Shown here in pieces: positions 1-10,138 of a stretch of DNA of 64,000 bases (its first letter is position 1; each line of letters starts with the position of its first letter). Position numbers and translations under genes: made by a program. This stretch comes from Chamaea fasciata (Eukaryota; Chordata; Aves; Passeriformes; Sylviidae). The notes below the pieces were generated by a model. That model did not search any database. It was given only the letters and a program-made list of their open reading frames with translations, and was not told the origin of the DNA. The stretch spans positions 43,618,305-43,682,304 of the forward strand of contig JARCOQ010000004.1 of the NCBI GenBank assembly GCA_029207755.1, written 5' to 3'.

Positions 1-3000
1 AATACTTCCTTTTCGTATAATGAAACCCTTTTTCTATGTCTCTAAGAAGCAGGAAGGTAAACATTGGCACTCCTCTATAAAGTTGTTCAAATATAATTGA
101 ATTATGGTCTTTATTATCTGGAGTTGACTGTGCAGTAGAAATACATAAAAATAAGCATGATTTTCCTGAGATGCTGTAAAGAATGGTCCTCCACCTTTTG
201 GCATTAGTTGAATTTGGATCAGGCACTGATGCACATAAAGGTGCCAGCTTTTCATTTATTTATTACATTTCTTTTTTTACGTATTTATATTTGCTTGCTA
301 GGCAGGTTTTTCCTCAAGCTCTTACAAGCTTTATTTATTATTCATTTTCATTCGAGAACGAGAAACTTGAAATATTTATCCACAGGATATTATTTTTTAA
401 AAATACTTTTCACAAGTGCCAGATATGCTAAATGGCTAAATCCTTTCTGAAACAGCCAGCATGATTATCTGCTTTGAAATCTCACTTTAAAAAGGTTAAT
501 AATTAAAACATTTTTACTCTAAGCCAGGCAAACGGTTAATAGGATGAAATAGTGACTTGGAGAGAAACTGTGAACTGACTTTCTTTCATTTCAGTAGGCT
601 TTAGCTTTAATTTTGTCGGGTTTTATTCTAGGTTTAAGAAAATTAATCATTTCTGGGAAATGCTAACCACAGTGACAGACCTCACCATGCTGAACGTTTT
701 ACAAGGGAGCTGTTTAGAGCCATAAGCTGTGACCACGACCAAACAACTGACGGCCAGCAGTGTTTTTGTTACACTCTGACAAGGGAATCAATAGAAAGAC
801 ATGGAAAAGGTTCAATCAGAACAGACACCACTAATACAAATGGCCTTTTGGGACCCATGGAAGCGTGGAACTGCTTTTCCATGTTAATTTCTCCTTGCTA
901 CCCTTGGGGTTATCACCTTCTTTGGCCCCTGTTAATTAAAAACTGCCTCCTGTTAAAGTTCTTTGGCAGGCATTTGCCTTGTGTCAACTCATTTTGTTGG
1001 CTGCTGAGAGAGGAAATGAAGGGAAGGAGAATTCAGAAACTGCTGCATGAAATGCTGACAAAATTCTTTCTTGCAACTGCCATTTGTCACAAATCTGCAG
1101 ATTTCTTTCTCCATCCCTACAGACACTGAGGCAAACTTACACATGATATTTAAAAAGGCAGATTTTAAATACTCATTATGCAACTGTCTCTTTTTATGGG
1201 AATATGGATATAGTAGTAGCCCTGATTATGATTCTCTCTGCAAAAAAAATTGATTTTTCAAATGGCTGGCTAAACAATGGACAAAAAAAAAGGCATTTGA
1301 TACATTCAAATAAAATTATATCATAATTTTTTCTTTGTTTTTTATCCTGAAAATCTGCTTCTCTGCTCCCACTTCTCCTATATGTCTCCATGTTTATATT
1401 AGATTTTATCCTCAGGGAAACTTACAATTTCTGGCCAGTTTCTAAGAAAAATAAGTGCAATTAAATGACATAGTTTCCAAGAATGAGAGGGAACTATAGT
1501 AGCTCTGTTTTACTTTATAGTACTTTATAGTTCAGTGATTAGGACTTCTGTCCTGGATGGGTTCAATTTCACTCCTGCCTGAAGGCATTTAGATCTCTCT
1601 GTTATAAGACACCACAAGGGTATTCAAAGGGAAGAAGACATTCAAGTCATAATGTCAGTGTTCTCTCCTTGTGTATAAAAGATTAAATACTCATTAGGCT
1701 GAGGACCCAAACACTACTGCTGAGATTTACTTCCTCTTTCTAATTCAGTGAGTATTTCTTTATTTTATGCAAAGGTGGAAGGTCTCCAGCCAAAGGCATC
1801 AAGGGAGCCTTAGCCAGAACACCCTGTAACAATGCTGTTCAGGCACACCTACAAAGAAAGGGAATTGTAGGCTCACACACAGTTTTGAGACAGAGAGGAG
1901 GAAAAAGCTCCACTCTTGAAGCTTCCAAGGCTCCACTAGATAAGGCCATGGCTGACTTGCTGAGCCTTGCCTCATCTTTCCCAGCTTTGAATATCAGGCT
2001 GGAAAAGATGACTACCAGAGGTCCCTAGGATCCTTAGACCCTTCTGTGTCCCTATATCTCCCAGGAAATGCCAAGCTGACCAACATTTTTGAAATATTTC
2101 TCTGCTGGTATCTCAAAACTTCATCTTAAACTCTTTCTCTAGAATTTTCCTGGGCTATTTTTCCACTCACTTTCTGGATTAAGAATTCAGTGAGCCTAAA
2201 CCCTCCTCTTCCAGTGCATAGCATCTCCATCACTTTTACTCAATTAATATTTAACACATAGCTATCCTTTAAAGGTTCAGCACACTATGTTTTTGATATT
2301 CATAAGACAAATAATATATCCTCATATCTGAAACATGAAAATAACATCAATGACAGATTTACACCATCTAAGAACCTGATCTATTGCAATAAATTTTGTA
2401 GTTGATGTCAGTTGCCCCTGCCATCCATATCATTTTGCTCAGAGTGTCAAGAAGATAATGCAGGTAAATAATTATTCTCTTAAAAACTTTTTTTTTTTTT
2501 GCATAATAAACACTAACACTCTCTAAGTAGGATTCATTATTTGATTTCAGAGGCAAACATGAAACAGTTTATAATTAGCAGGAGGAACTGTAATATCAGA
2601 GACTGGTCAGGTGGCCACAGCTCAATGGCTGTTATTCTTGCTTCTCATTTTAATGTAAATGACAATTGTTAGTCATTATGCATTAATCAGATCAGTCAAA
2701 ATAAACACCTTCCTTAATCATGGCCAATTTTTAAAATCTAGTGTTCTTTCTTTCTTTTTTCAACTTCAGTAACTTTCACCTAAAGACACATCACAGCCTC
2801 CCACCCAGAGATTTTTGATTACTTACAGTGCTGAGTCCTTGATAAAGGTATGATCTAAATACTTCCCACACAGTTTTAGCACTGACTATTAAGTGACATT
2901 TTCAAAGATAACTGCAACATTCATTCTGTAAAACCTGCATGTAAGGGCAGCAACTCTCCAAGTAAAATAAGTCCTGTGTCAATGTTAGTACTTTCTTTTA

Positions 3001-5940
3001 AAAACAAGTGGTTCACATAACTAGTTTTTTTCAGTTTCCCTGTTCGTCTTCTGTACACATATTCATGCCCATTTTTTGACATGTTGTGTTGGGGAAAATT
3101 GTGTAGGGTGAAGAAAAAGTATAAACTGGTTTATCAACAGGTGTAAAAAAAAAAACCAAAACTATCTGCAGTTTGCATCTTCCCAGGTATGGCTTCACTG
3201 CACTTGGGGGAAGTAAAGGATTCCACACAATTTTTTTCTTATTTTCCTCTTTTTTTTTTTTTCCAGTGAAAATGAAAGAGCTTCAGAAATAAAAGAGTTT
3301 TGTGCAAAACGAAGAACAATTCCTTTTTCAGTACCACTGTATGTTGGACATTCAGTGAATGCTGCTTCTTGATTAAAAATATGTTCAACCATGTAGCTGT
3401 GGTAAAATTTCATCTGGCTGAGTGAGCTGTTCAAGTGGAACTAGCTGGATGTGGACAAAAGTCTCATGAGGACTTTTTAAAAGTGATTATAGCAAGCATG
3501 CATTACCTCAATCACACAGTATCTGTTCCAGAAGGGAAAGGTCTAGTAGTTGGTTGGCATTTTCAAGATAAAACTGGAAGCCACATTTGCTCTTGCAAAT
3601 GAAAAAAGCATTGTGGGAGTGATAAACAAAAGCAAATAGCTTTGAGTAGAGGATCCTCTTCATCCATCAGTAAAATGATGGACTCTAGCTAAGTTATTTA
3701 AGACTTGTCAAAGTACTAGAAGTGTTACAATTCTGTCATAGTATGTTTATGGTTGGGAGGATGATAAGGAAGAGGATAAGCGTTTCCTGAAACACGCGCC
3801 CTTGCAAGCATCTACAGATGCAAGGCAGAAAGATGTGGCTCTTCTGGTTACAAAGCTGGGGTTGCAGAAGCATTTCCACATTGTCCAAGATTGGCTCTGA
3901 CACCAAGGGCAGATCACAATACAATCCTAATACTCAAAGTATGATCATGCCCTTGTCTCATTTTATCCTGAAGCTGAAGAAAAAGGTTCACACATATTAA
4001 AATACTCTGGCTCTAAATATCATGATATTTGATTATCTGAAAAACCCTCTAACTCCACACTAGCAGTGCTAAAACAAAACAGTAGCAACAGAAATGAGCC
4101 ATATATTTGTTGATATCTCAGTAAGCTTTGGATTTAGTTTGAGCAGTAGCTAAAAGCTGATGTAGTGCTTATTTAAACTGAATTGCTGCAAAACCTTGAG
4201 ACATTATATTCAGGCCATATATTTGTACAATAGAGATCACTGGGGGTGTATTTTGCATCTTAAAACAACTGTGTGTTATTAAATTGCATTACAAAAGCAT
4301 ACACTTAGAAGAAATACGTGGTCTAAAAATTACCTCTATGAAGCCAGAAAAATGCCTGAGAAAGCAGATGGTGGGATTTGACCGTGATAATGCTCTACAT
4401 TTTATAAATTCTAATATCACAATATCTGCAGCAAGAACCACACAGCACTGCAATAAGAACTATTTATCATTTTAAATAAGTGTCTGCAGGCTGCTGTACA
4501 TTTTAAATGAATATCCTTAACCACAGCTTGCAAAAGTGAGTAGCACATATCATCAGCAATCACACATCAAACCAAGTTAAATGTTTGACATTGTATTCAC
4601 CACAAGGTAAGTAAATCATTCTGATGTTAATAAACACAGCAAAAGCTTTCCCTCTTCAGAAAGGTGAATTAGGTTATATTACCTCTAAATATATGGCAAT
4701 AATGTAAAGGATGAATCCTGTTTTATTTTTTTGCCTTTAGAAGTTTAATATTTTATTACAGTAAAAGGGCACACAGCAGTTAACTCACCCCCTTCTGACA
4801 ACCAGTTTCTTTGTCTAATTTCCATTTGTTTCTTTGGCAGCTAAAACACCTTGAAATTACCTTCTGCAGCACGGAAGAATGATTTTTTTTTTCCCCCTAG
4901 CTCTGGCTGCCAGAGTGATTAGAATTTTAATTAGTAAAGCAGTAAGGAGGGAGGAAAATCAGGGACAAAAGCACATGAAAGATTCACCAGAGCAGGGAAG
5001 ACAAAGAGGCGTCAGAGGCAGCCTCACAGCTTGCTTGTTACAGCAGCAACTGCAGGGCCAAGCTCAGGTCTCTAATACTAACACAGCACCATCCTTTAGA
5101 CCTCTGATAATGTCAGGCTTCTGGGGCATGAGAAAACATTTTTATCAGTTGTCACTCAGAGCAAGACAAGGTTTTTAAAGCACTCCAACTAGGAGTTGCT
5201 ACACCACTGGGCTCATTTTGGTAGTTTGATCTCCACTGCAGGACTCAGAACTCAAGCCATAAGGACAGGATTGTCAGTAACAGAATTTTACCATCTAGCT
5301 ATTACACCAATTAATACTGTAATTTTGAATCAGCATCTGGGCTTTTTGTAAAACAAAGGAAGGTTTTAAGTGCCAAAGGGCTGGTGAGAGAAATAGCAGA
5401 AAACCTTCTGTGAACAATGTAGCGTATTTTAAGTTGAAATTAAAAAAGAAATTATTTTAGTGGCAGAAACACCATGACTCATTCTTCATCGGTCTGTGAT
5501 CTGCATGGTCATTTTATCTTGACATTGTGACTCTGATGCCACAGCTCAGCACAGGAGGTAGGATGGACAAGGAGCACAAGCCTATTAAAGGTGGAGAAAT
5601 TGAACACTGAATTTACATGCAATCACACCTAGGCCCTGGGGAGACACAGATGCTCACCCTGGGAGCCTTCACAGGCTACCTCCAGCCTATCCTCATTCAC
5701 CTCTGACATTGCTGCCCATCTCTTGCTGGTATAGAGCACAGGACAACCTGCTGGAGGGGAGGGACCCTTGCCCCTCAGGCTCTGCTCCTCACGAGGTCTG
5801 TCAGCCCTATTCCTTGCTATTATTGCTATCAGTGTTGTCACTTGTATTATATCAACACATTCAGCTGACAAGATCAGCAGCACACTGTTCATGGCAAGGT
5901 ACATGCAACTACTAAATGCGGGGATGAATGCGTACTATTA
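1..5940. other. Unique AT-rich DNA, no gene seen
   Basis: No repeat family, RNA gene or protein-like frame was recognised. Open frames are below 100 codons and show no family resemblance. Short T runs occur near 2490 and 3250. A pyrimidine-rich stretch ending in CCCCCTAG at 4888-4900 resembles a 3' splice site and opens a frame to 5178, but no partner exon is visible. Intron or intergenic DNA is the simplest reading. Confidence 0.6.
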
Positions 5941-5944
5941 TCTA

Positions 5945-6025
5945 TTCAACAGTAAGAGAGCCCAGGAACTGAGGTGCTGAGTGGCAGAATGGGAAATTGA
6001 ATCCCATTCCAGTGCCTGAACAATC
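5945..6025 (+). repeat. Possible MIR-like SINE relic
   Basis: The piece running from GTGGCAGAATGGGAAATTGA through the following pyrimidine-purine pattern resembles the 3' half of MIR-type SINEs: a 'gtggcagag..ggga.t.gaa.ccc' core followed by a short AT-rich tail. MIR-derived relics occur in amniote genomes, birds included. The match is short and decayed, was judged by eye, and could be chance. Confidence 0.3.
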
Positions 6026-6029
6026 ATTT

Positions 6030-7570
6030 TATTCTTTCTAAACTCATATCCTCTCAACCTAGTCCTTGTACACAAAGATATTTTAATCAGCTGAGAGCAA
6101 AATAATTTTCTGTCTCTACAGGGTCTGATCCTGAATTCTTCACTTGCATGACTGATTTCCTTCCAGTGAATACAAGCTTTCAGCAGATAACAACAGAGTA
6201 ATAACCAGAGCAGATTTAAAATGTTTTAAAAGAGGATTATCAATCTGTGCCACTGATCTCTTGAAACAATTGTGTGTGTGCGTCCATTTCACCAGTTATT
6301 GCAAAAGTTAGTCATTCACAGCATATCCACTAGGAACTGCTGGAAAACTTTGAATCCTTTTTTTTTACAGGGTTTTTGGTTCTGTTCCACAATCAGCCAA
6401 AGCATTATTCTACCTAGAATAGAAGACAAGATTTACAACAGATTTTTTGTAGAGGGTCATTGTACAATCCCTAGCAAATTCTCTAGTAGGAGAAAAAAAA
6501 TAGCCTTGCTGACCTTTTGTCTGGTAAAATAACACATGACATATTTGTGATTTATGGGAATCAATCTATAGAGAATTTTTGGGTTCAAGTAATTATATCT
6601 CAGTGCAAGATTTAAATAAAACTGATGAAAAGGTAATTAAGAAAGTAATATAACAATATAGATAAATGCCAAAAATGACGTTCAGAGCAGCAATCTTAAC
6701 CATACAGCTGCAAATACTGGTAAGAAGCCAGTAATTACAGTTAAAGTCAATTGCCAACTGTTTTAAAGCACATCATTTAAACAAGTATTGCAATTGTTAC
6801 CTCCCAGTCTTGGCTGCTAAAATAGCAGACAAGGAACAGAAAATTAAAATCCAGACATTTAAAAATAGCTCACCATTTTTTTCCTTTAATTGCTTGCCTG
6901 CTCTGAAATCATCTACATTTTATAGTATGTTAAGTGACAAGGAAGATTTTGTGCAATGCTTTTGCCACTAAGATGATCTCATCCTAAAATATCACTATGA
7001 AAACCATATGTGTTTACAGAAAATCCTAGGGACTAATGGTTGAGACTTGCCTCCAGCACCCAGTGGACAAAAGAAGAGATGGAAGTCATCAGAAATCATA
7101 TCTTCCTCTCATCACTTGGCAGATCAGGAAATACTCCAAATGATTGGATGTTCTGTGGAATTGGATGTTCCAACATGTATAGTAGAATCAGAGATATATT
7201 TTCTATTATTTTCAATATTGAAGCCACCATCTCTGAGCTGTCATCACATCACCAATAGGAAAAAATCCTACTTCAGTAATTTAGCAGGAGAAGAAGTCTT
7301 ACCAGCAAGAAAAAGTACAACTCATTGCAGAGGTGGGCTCAGTCTGTACTTTTACAATGGCAATGGTATTAAGACTTCCAAAAATAAAAAGGAATTTGAT
7401 TTACACATTTTCATATGATCTGTTACTGCAGTAACTTGTACTGCATGCTGCCTTAAAACTTCATTCTGTGCTGTCTTGAATAAAGTCTCTAAATTGGGAA
7501 GCTCATCCAAAAATATACTGATTTAGCTCTTAAAATGCACCACTGAACTGCAATACAAGGCACACCAGTA
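6030..7570. other. Unique AT-rich DNA, nothing recognised
   Basis: Runs up to the alpharetrovirus-like element. It holds no recognisable repeat or coding segment. Two overlapping open frames at 7040-7418 have no recognisable motif. Confidence 0.6.
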
Positions 7571-7577
7571 ACCCAAC

Positions 7578-7839
7578 TTTACAAGAACAGATTATGGGAC
7601 ATTAGGAATGGAGCTGCAGCTAAGCCTCATCTTTAATGTGGTGCAGCTCTACAAGACAGGTGAACAGTACTGAAGGAGAAGCAGCGTGGAATGCTGAGGT
7701 GCAATGACCGATCACAAAAGAGTAAAAGGGCACACTGGTGTTATGCATGTGAGAAACAGGGTATAAAAGGTTGTACTGGGGTCTAATAAAGTGCTGATGT
7801 TTGAAACCATTCTCAGTGTCAGTTGTGTGTCCTCCATCA
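7578..7839 (+). mobile_element. 5' LTR-like end of the alpharetrovirus-like element
   Basis: Contains a TATA box (TATAAAA, 7762-7768) and a polyadenylation signal (AATAAA, 7785-7790), spaced as in a compact retroviral LTR with a very short R. The last ~50 bp repeat at the 3' end of the element, and the LTR closes with CATCA just before the primer site. The start is uncertain. The coordinate given depends on a candidate CCCAAC target duplication and lacks the canonical TG. The U3 part does not visibly match the sequence upstream of the 3' copy, so this LTR is either very diverged or chimeric. Confidence 0.55.
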
Positions 7840-7841
7840 AA

Positions 7842-7859
7842 TGGTGACCTCAACGTGAT
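7842..7859 (+). promoter_or_regulatory. Primer binding site, tRNA-Trp type
   Basis: The 18 bases TGGTGACCTCAACGTGAT start two bases after the LTR end. From established knowledge, alpharetroviruses of the Rous sarcoma/avian leukosis group prime with tRNA-Trp. This site differs from that canonical binding sequence at two central positions. The position directly after CA plus two bases is what a retrovirus needs for minus-strand priming. It is the single best piece of evidence for the class of this element. Confidence 0.75.
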
Positions 7860-7981
7860 TTGGGTAGAGAACTGTGGACCAGAGAGCAGCCGACAGAGGA
7901 GCCCAGGTGGACCAGAAAGCCTGAACATCCGGATGACTAATAAAAATAGAGACACCAGCCCTGGGTGAGTGACCAGGAAAC

Positions 7982-8191
7982 ATGATAATGAGGATTCAAA
8001 TACTAGCAGAAGAGGAATCTATTTTGGACCTTCTTTTGCAAATTTTACAGAGGAAGGTTGTTGGGTGTGAGGAGGGGGCACTGTGCACCTTGCTCAGTTG
8101 GTGTAAACAGAATGGCATGAGACTGAATGCACAGACTGCCTTTTTTGAAACTTGGGAAGAAGCAGGGCATACATTGTGGGAGAAGATATGA
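7982..8191 (+). pseudogene. Gag matrix-like relic, first copy
   Basis: A 69-codon open frame beginning shortly after the primer site, where gag should start. Residues 34-66 run from LCTLLSWCKQNG to AGHTLW. They show the pattern of small hydrophobic and aromatic residues (L..LL.WC...G...N...AF....WE..G..LW) seen in matrix/N-terminal gag segments of avian endogenous retroviruses. The frame stops at a TGA and is followed by a GC-rich stretch without continuous coding. Family assignment is by pattern only. A profile search against retroviral gag families would decide it. Confidence 0.45.
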
Positions 8192-8820
8192 GGGTAGAGA
8201 AAATAGCAACAAGGTCGCTTCCAGCAGCCGTCACCTCTGCTGTGGCCTTTGTCTCCTCCCTCTGTGACTGTTCCTTCTGTGAAGGGTCCTATCCTACCGG
8301 TATTGCCCAAGGGTTGCACTCTTCCCCTGGATGCCAATGACAACACTCCAATGTCTCAGGAAGCAGAGCCAGCCCAGCCCAGCCATGGCAGAGCCGCTGT
8401 GACCCTTCTGCCTGTGTGAGCACAGCAGTGAGCACAGAGGCCCACAGAGGTTCGGGGGCTGGCCAGGAGCCTGCGCAGGTGTATGGGGAGGCTCTGCTGG
8501 CTGCTGTGGTTTCCCTTGGCAGGCACCTGCCTCCGTGAGGGTGGCACAGGGCTGACTGGGAGCTGCTTCTGAGCACTGCTGTCACACAGAGCTGGTGCTG
8601 CTGCATCCCGGGGAGAGCTGTGGGGCTGTGCAAGCATCATCAGGAGGCTCCTGGCTGTGCTCTGCAGCCAGCAGGGTGCTGTGGTGGAGGCCGCATGGAG
8701 GCTGCTGATGGATGGGCGGGCTCCCCGCAGGGAGAAGCTGCTAGCGAATCTCGTCCTCAGCCTGAGCTTGTTTTGACACAATATCAGATAGAGCAGCTTG
8801 CATAGCAAGTCGCTGCAATT
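8192..8820 (+). pseudogene. GC-rich decayed gag interior
   Basis: A GC-rich stretch contrasting with the AT-rich surroundings. By position it lies between the matrix-like and nucleocapsid-like relics and would correspond to capsid, but no frame longer than about 60 codons is open on the sense strand and I recognise no major homology region. A 169-codon frame on the opposite strand (8356-8865) is antisense to this relic, rich in Ser/Pro/Ala, and probably a by-product of GC-rich composition. Confidence 0.4.
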
Positions 8821-9144
8821 ATGCAGGTTTCCAAGAGTTGCTGTCGGTGTGGTCAGGGAGGGCATTATGGCGAGCCTGTCCTGACCAGCCTTGCAACAGT
8901 TCAGTGCTGGGGAACAGCAGGCTACACACTTTACTTACTTGGTATAAGAGAAATAGAGTGGGGCTACTCACTCTGCTTTTTTTCATATAAAGGAGATGGG
9001 GTGAAGCTGCACACTTTGCTTTTTTGCTATAAAGGAGGTGGCTTGGGAGCAAACATACAAACTGCCTTTTTTATTAAAATGTGGGAGAGTGTCGGCCACA
9101 CTTTCACTCATGCCACTGCCTGCTGCTCCCTGCAGGCATGGTAG
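8821..9144 (+). pseudogene. Zinc-knuckle relic joined to second matrix-like copy
   Basis: This 107-codon frame starts with a degenerate nucleocapsid-type knuckle: Cys7, Cys10 and His15 are in CX2CX4H spacing, but the fourth ligand position (residue 20) is Val. Residues 63-95 then align with residues 34-66 of the upstream frame, with about 17 identities in 33 positions and one single-residue gap, including the shared QTAFF and GHT motifs. A matrix-like segment downstream of a zinc knuckle is the reverse of normal gag order. Residues 35-77 are three successive 14-15 residue units with the same start pattern (YTLYLLG, YSLCFFSYKG, HTLLFCYKG), so the segment seems to have grown by tandem duplication. 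The ATG is arbitrary because the element is decayed. Confidence 0.45.
8923..9051 (+). repeat. Three tandem ~43-bp units in the gag relic
   Basis: Units at about 8923-8964, 8965-9009 and 9010-9051 each start with a 'c-t-a/g-c-a-c-t' motif followed by a T-rich patch and 'tataa(a/g)-g-a-g'. They keep the reading frame in the open segment. The third unit is the start of the second matrix-like copy. Divergence among units shows the duplication is not recent. Confidence 0.5.
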
Positions 9145-9261
9145 AGCGAGCCCTGCATCTCCTTGACCAGGTAAAGTCACAGTTCAGCGGGGTCCCCAGG
9201 CAGTGCCAGGGTCCCCCTGACTGCCAGTGTGGGTGGCAGCATGGCAGCAGCATAGTGGGAC

Positions 9262-9695
9262 ATGCAGGAGGTGGCTGGCACAGCTGGAGCAGCAGTGCTG
9301 CAGCTGGAGAGGCTGCTAGGAGAGAAGCAGGAAATGTTGGCGGCAGGACTGTGGGAGTGGTGGCAACTTCCCCCCGGAGAGTGCAGGAGGAAGCTTGCTG
9401 AGTTGCTGCTGCACGAGCGCTGGAAAAAAAACAACGTGGAGCTCTGAGAGGCAGAGTCAGAGCTGCACAAAAGGCACATAAGAGAAGCTTGGAGTGACCA
9501 ACTAAATGAAACAAAAATGAGGTGACCAAACTCGAAAAGAAGAAACGTTACAAAAACTAGTACGAAACTGCACGAGGGGAAGTGTTGAAAAGAACATGAA
9601 GAGAGGGAGAGAAGCAGCAAGCAGAGATGTTGCTTCAGTGGATAGAAGAACTGAGATTGCAGAAGACAAAAGCAACAGAAACTGAAAAAGGAACA
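9262..9695 (+). pseudogene. Coiled-coil-like purine-rich relic
   Basis: An open frame at 9262-9447 is followed by the same kind of sequence through several stops and frame changes to about 9690. Translation gives Glu/Lys/Gln/Leu-rich text such as LQLERLLGEKQEM and MLLQWIEELRLQKTKATE, with heptad-like leucine spacing. It lies between the gag relics and the 3' LTR, where pol and env would be expected, and I cannot assign it. It could be a gag extension of this ERV family or captured host sequence. Confidence 0.4.
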
Positions 9696-9769
9696 AGATA
9701 ATTACTAAAGCAGCAGTAGGAGCTGGAGACAGACAGTTAGAGACAGTTCTATTATTCAGTATAATGTGT

Positions 9770-10132
9770 TTATTTGCTGGTGAAACCTATGTGTTGTGTT
9801 TGTGAATTGCAGCTATTTATCTTTGTTGATATTGCATAGGTATAAAAGTTAATATTCCATAGGCATTGGTGTAAGGGTTAATGTTACATAAGCATAGACT
9901 TTGTGTAAAGTATAAAGACTTTGATGATATGTGATGTGTGAATTTGGGAACAAGGAGAATTCACAGATACTTTCCAGAGCTAGTGGAAGTTACACAAGAG
10001 ATCCTCGTACCATCTTTGCTATGTTTTCTGCAAAAGGCCCTGCAGAAAAATGGTTAACATGACATTTGCAATTTATTAAAAAAGTGCTGAAGTTTGAAAC
10101 CATTCTCAGTGTCAGTCGTGTGTCCTCCACCA
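9770..10132 (+). mobile_element. 3' LTR-like end of the alpharetrovirus-like element
   Basis: The terminal ~50 bp (from GTGCTGAAGTTTGAAACC to TCCTCCACCA) repeat the 5' LTR end with only a few changes. The AATAAA of the 5' copy corresponds here to ATTAAA at 10075-10080, a usable variant. Upstream are two loosely repeated ~30-bp units around 9825-9890, each containing 'ataggt/c...gttaat'. The upstream boundary is not clear and the given start is approximate. The U3-equivalent sequence does not match the 5' copy. Confidence 0.5.
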
Positions 10133-10138
10133 CCCAAC

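Larger units (their letters stand above)
7578..10132 (+). mobile_element. Decayed alpharetrovirus-like endogenous retrovirus, gag relics only
   Basis: Seen directly: two segments of about 50 bp matching at nearly every position (around 7786-7839 and 10079-10132) bracket the element. The first is followed after two bases by an 18-base primer-site-like sequence. Between them are a matrix-like frame, a zinc-knuckle relic and a coiled-coil-like stretch. Nothing resembling protease, reverse transcriptase, integrase or envelope is present, so this was either a non-autonomous element or a heavily deleted provirus. The sequence CCCAAC occurs at 7572-7577 and again at 10133-10138, directly after the 3' LTR end. 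This would fit a 6-bp target duplication of the alpharetroviral type, but the implied 5' LTR does not start with TG. The class call is inferred from primer type and gag resemblance. Confidence 0.7.

Noticed and set aside
8356..8865. 169-codon minus-strand frame
   Set aside because: It is antisense to the gag relic in GC-rich DNA, Ser/Pro/Ala-rich, and has no recognised domain.
9104..9620. Ser/Leu/Phe-rich minus-strand frames of 141 and 147 codons
   Set aside because: They are the antisense of the purine-rich coiled-coil-like stretch, which forces Ser/Leu/Phe codons.
7572..10138. CCCAAC target-site duplication as firm proof of the retroviral boundaries
   Set aside because: The 3' position is right, but the 5' copy would leave an LTR without a TG start, so it is only a candidate.
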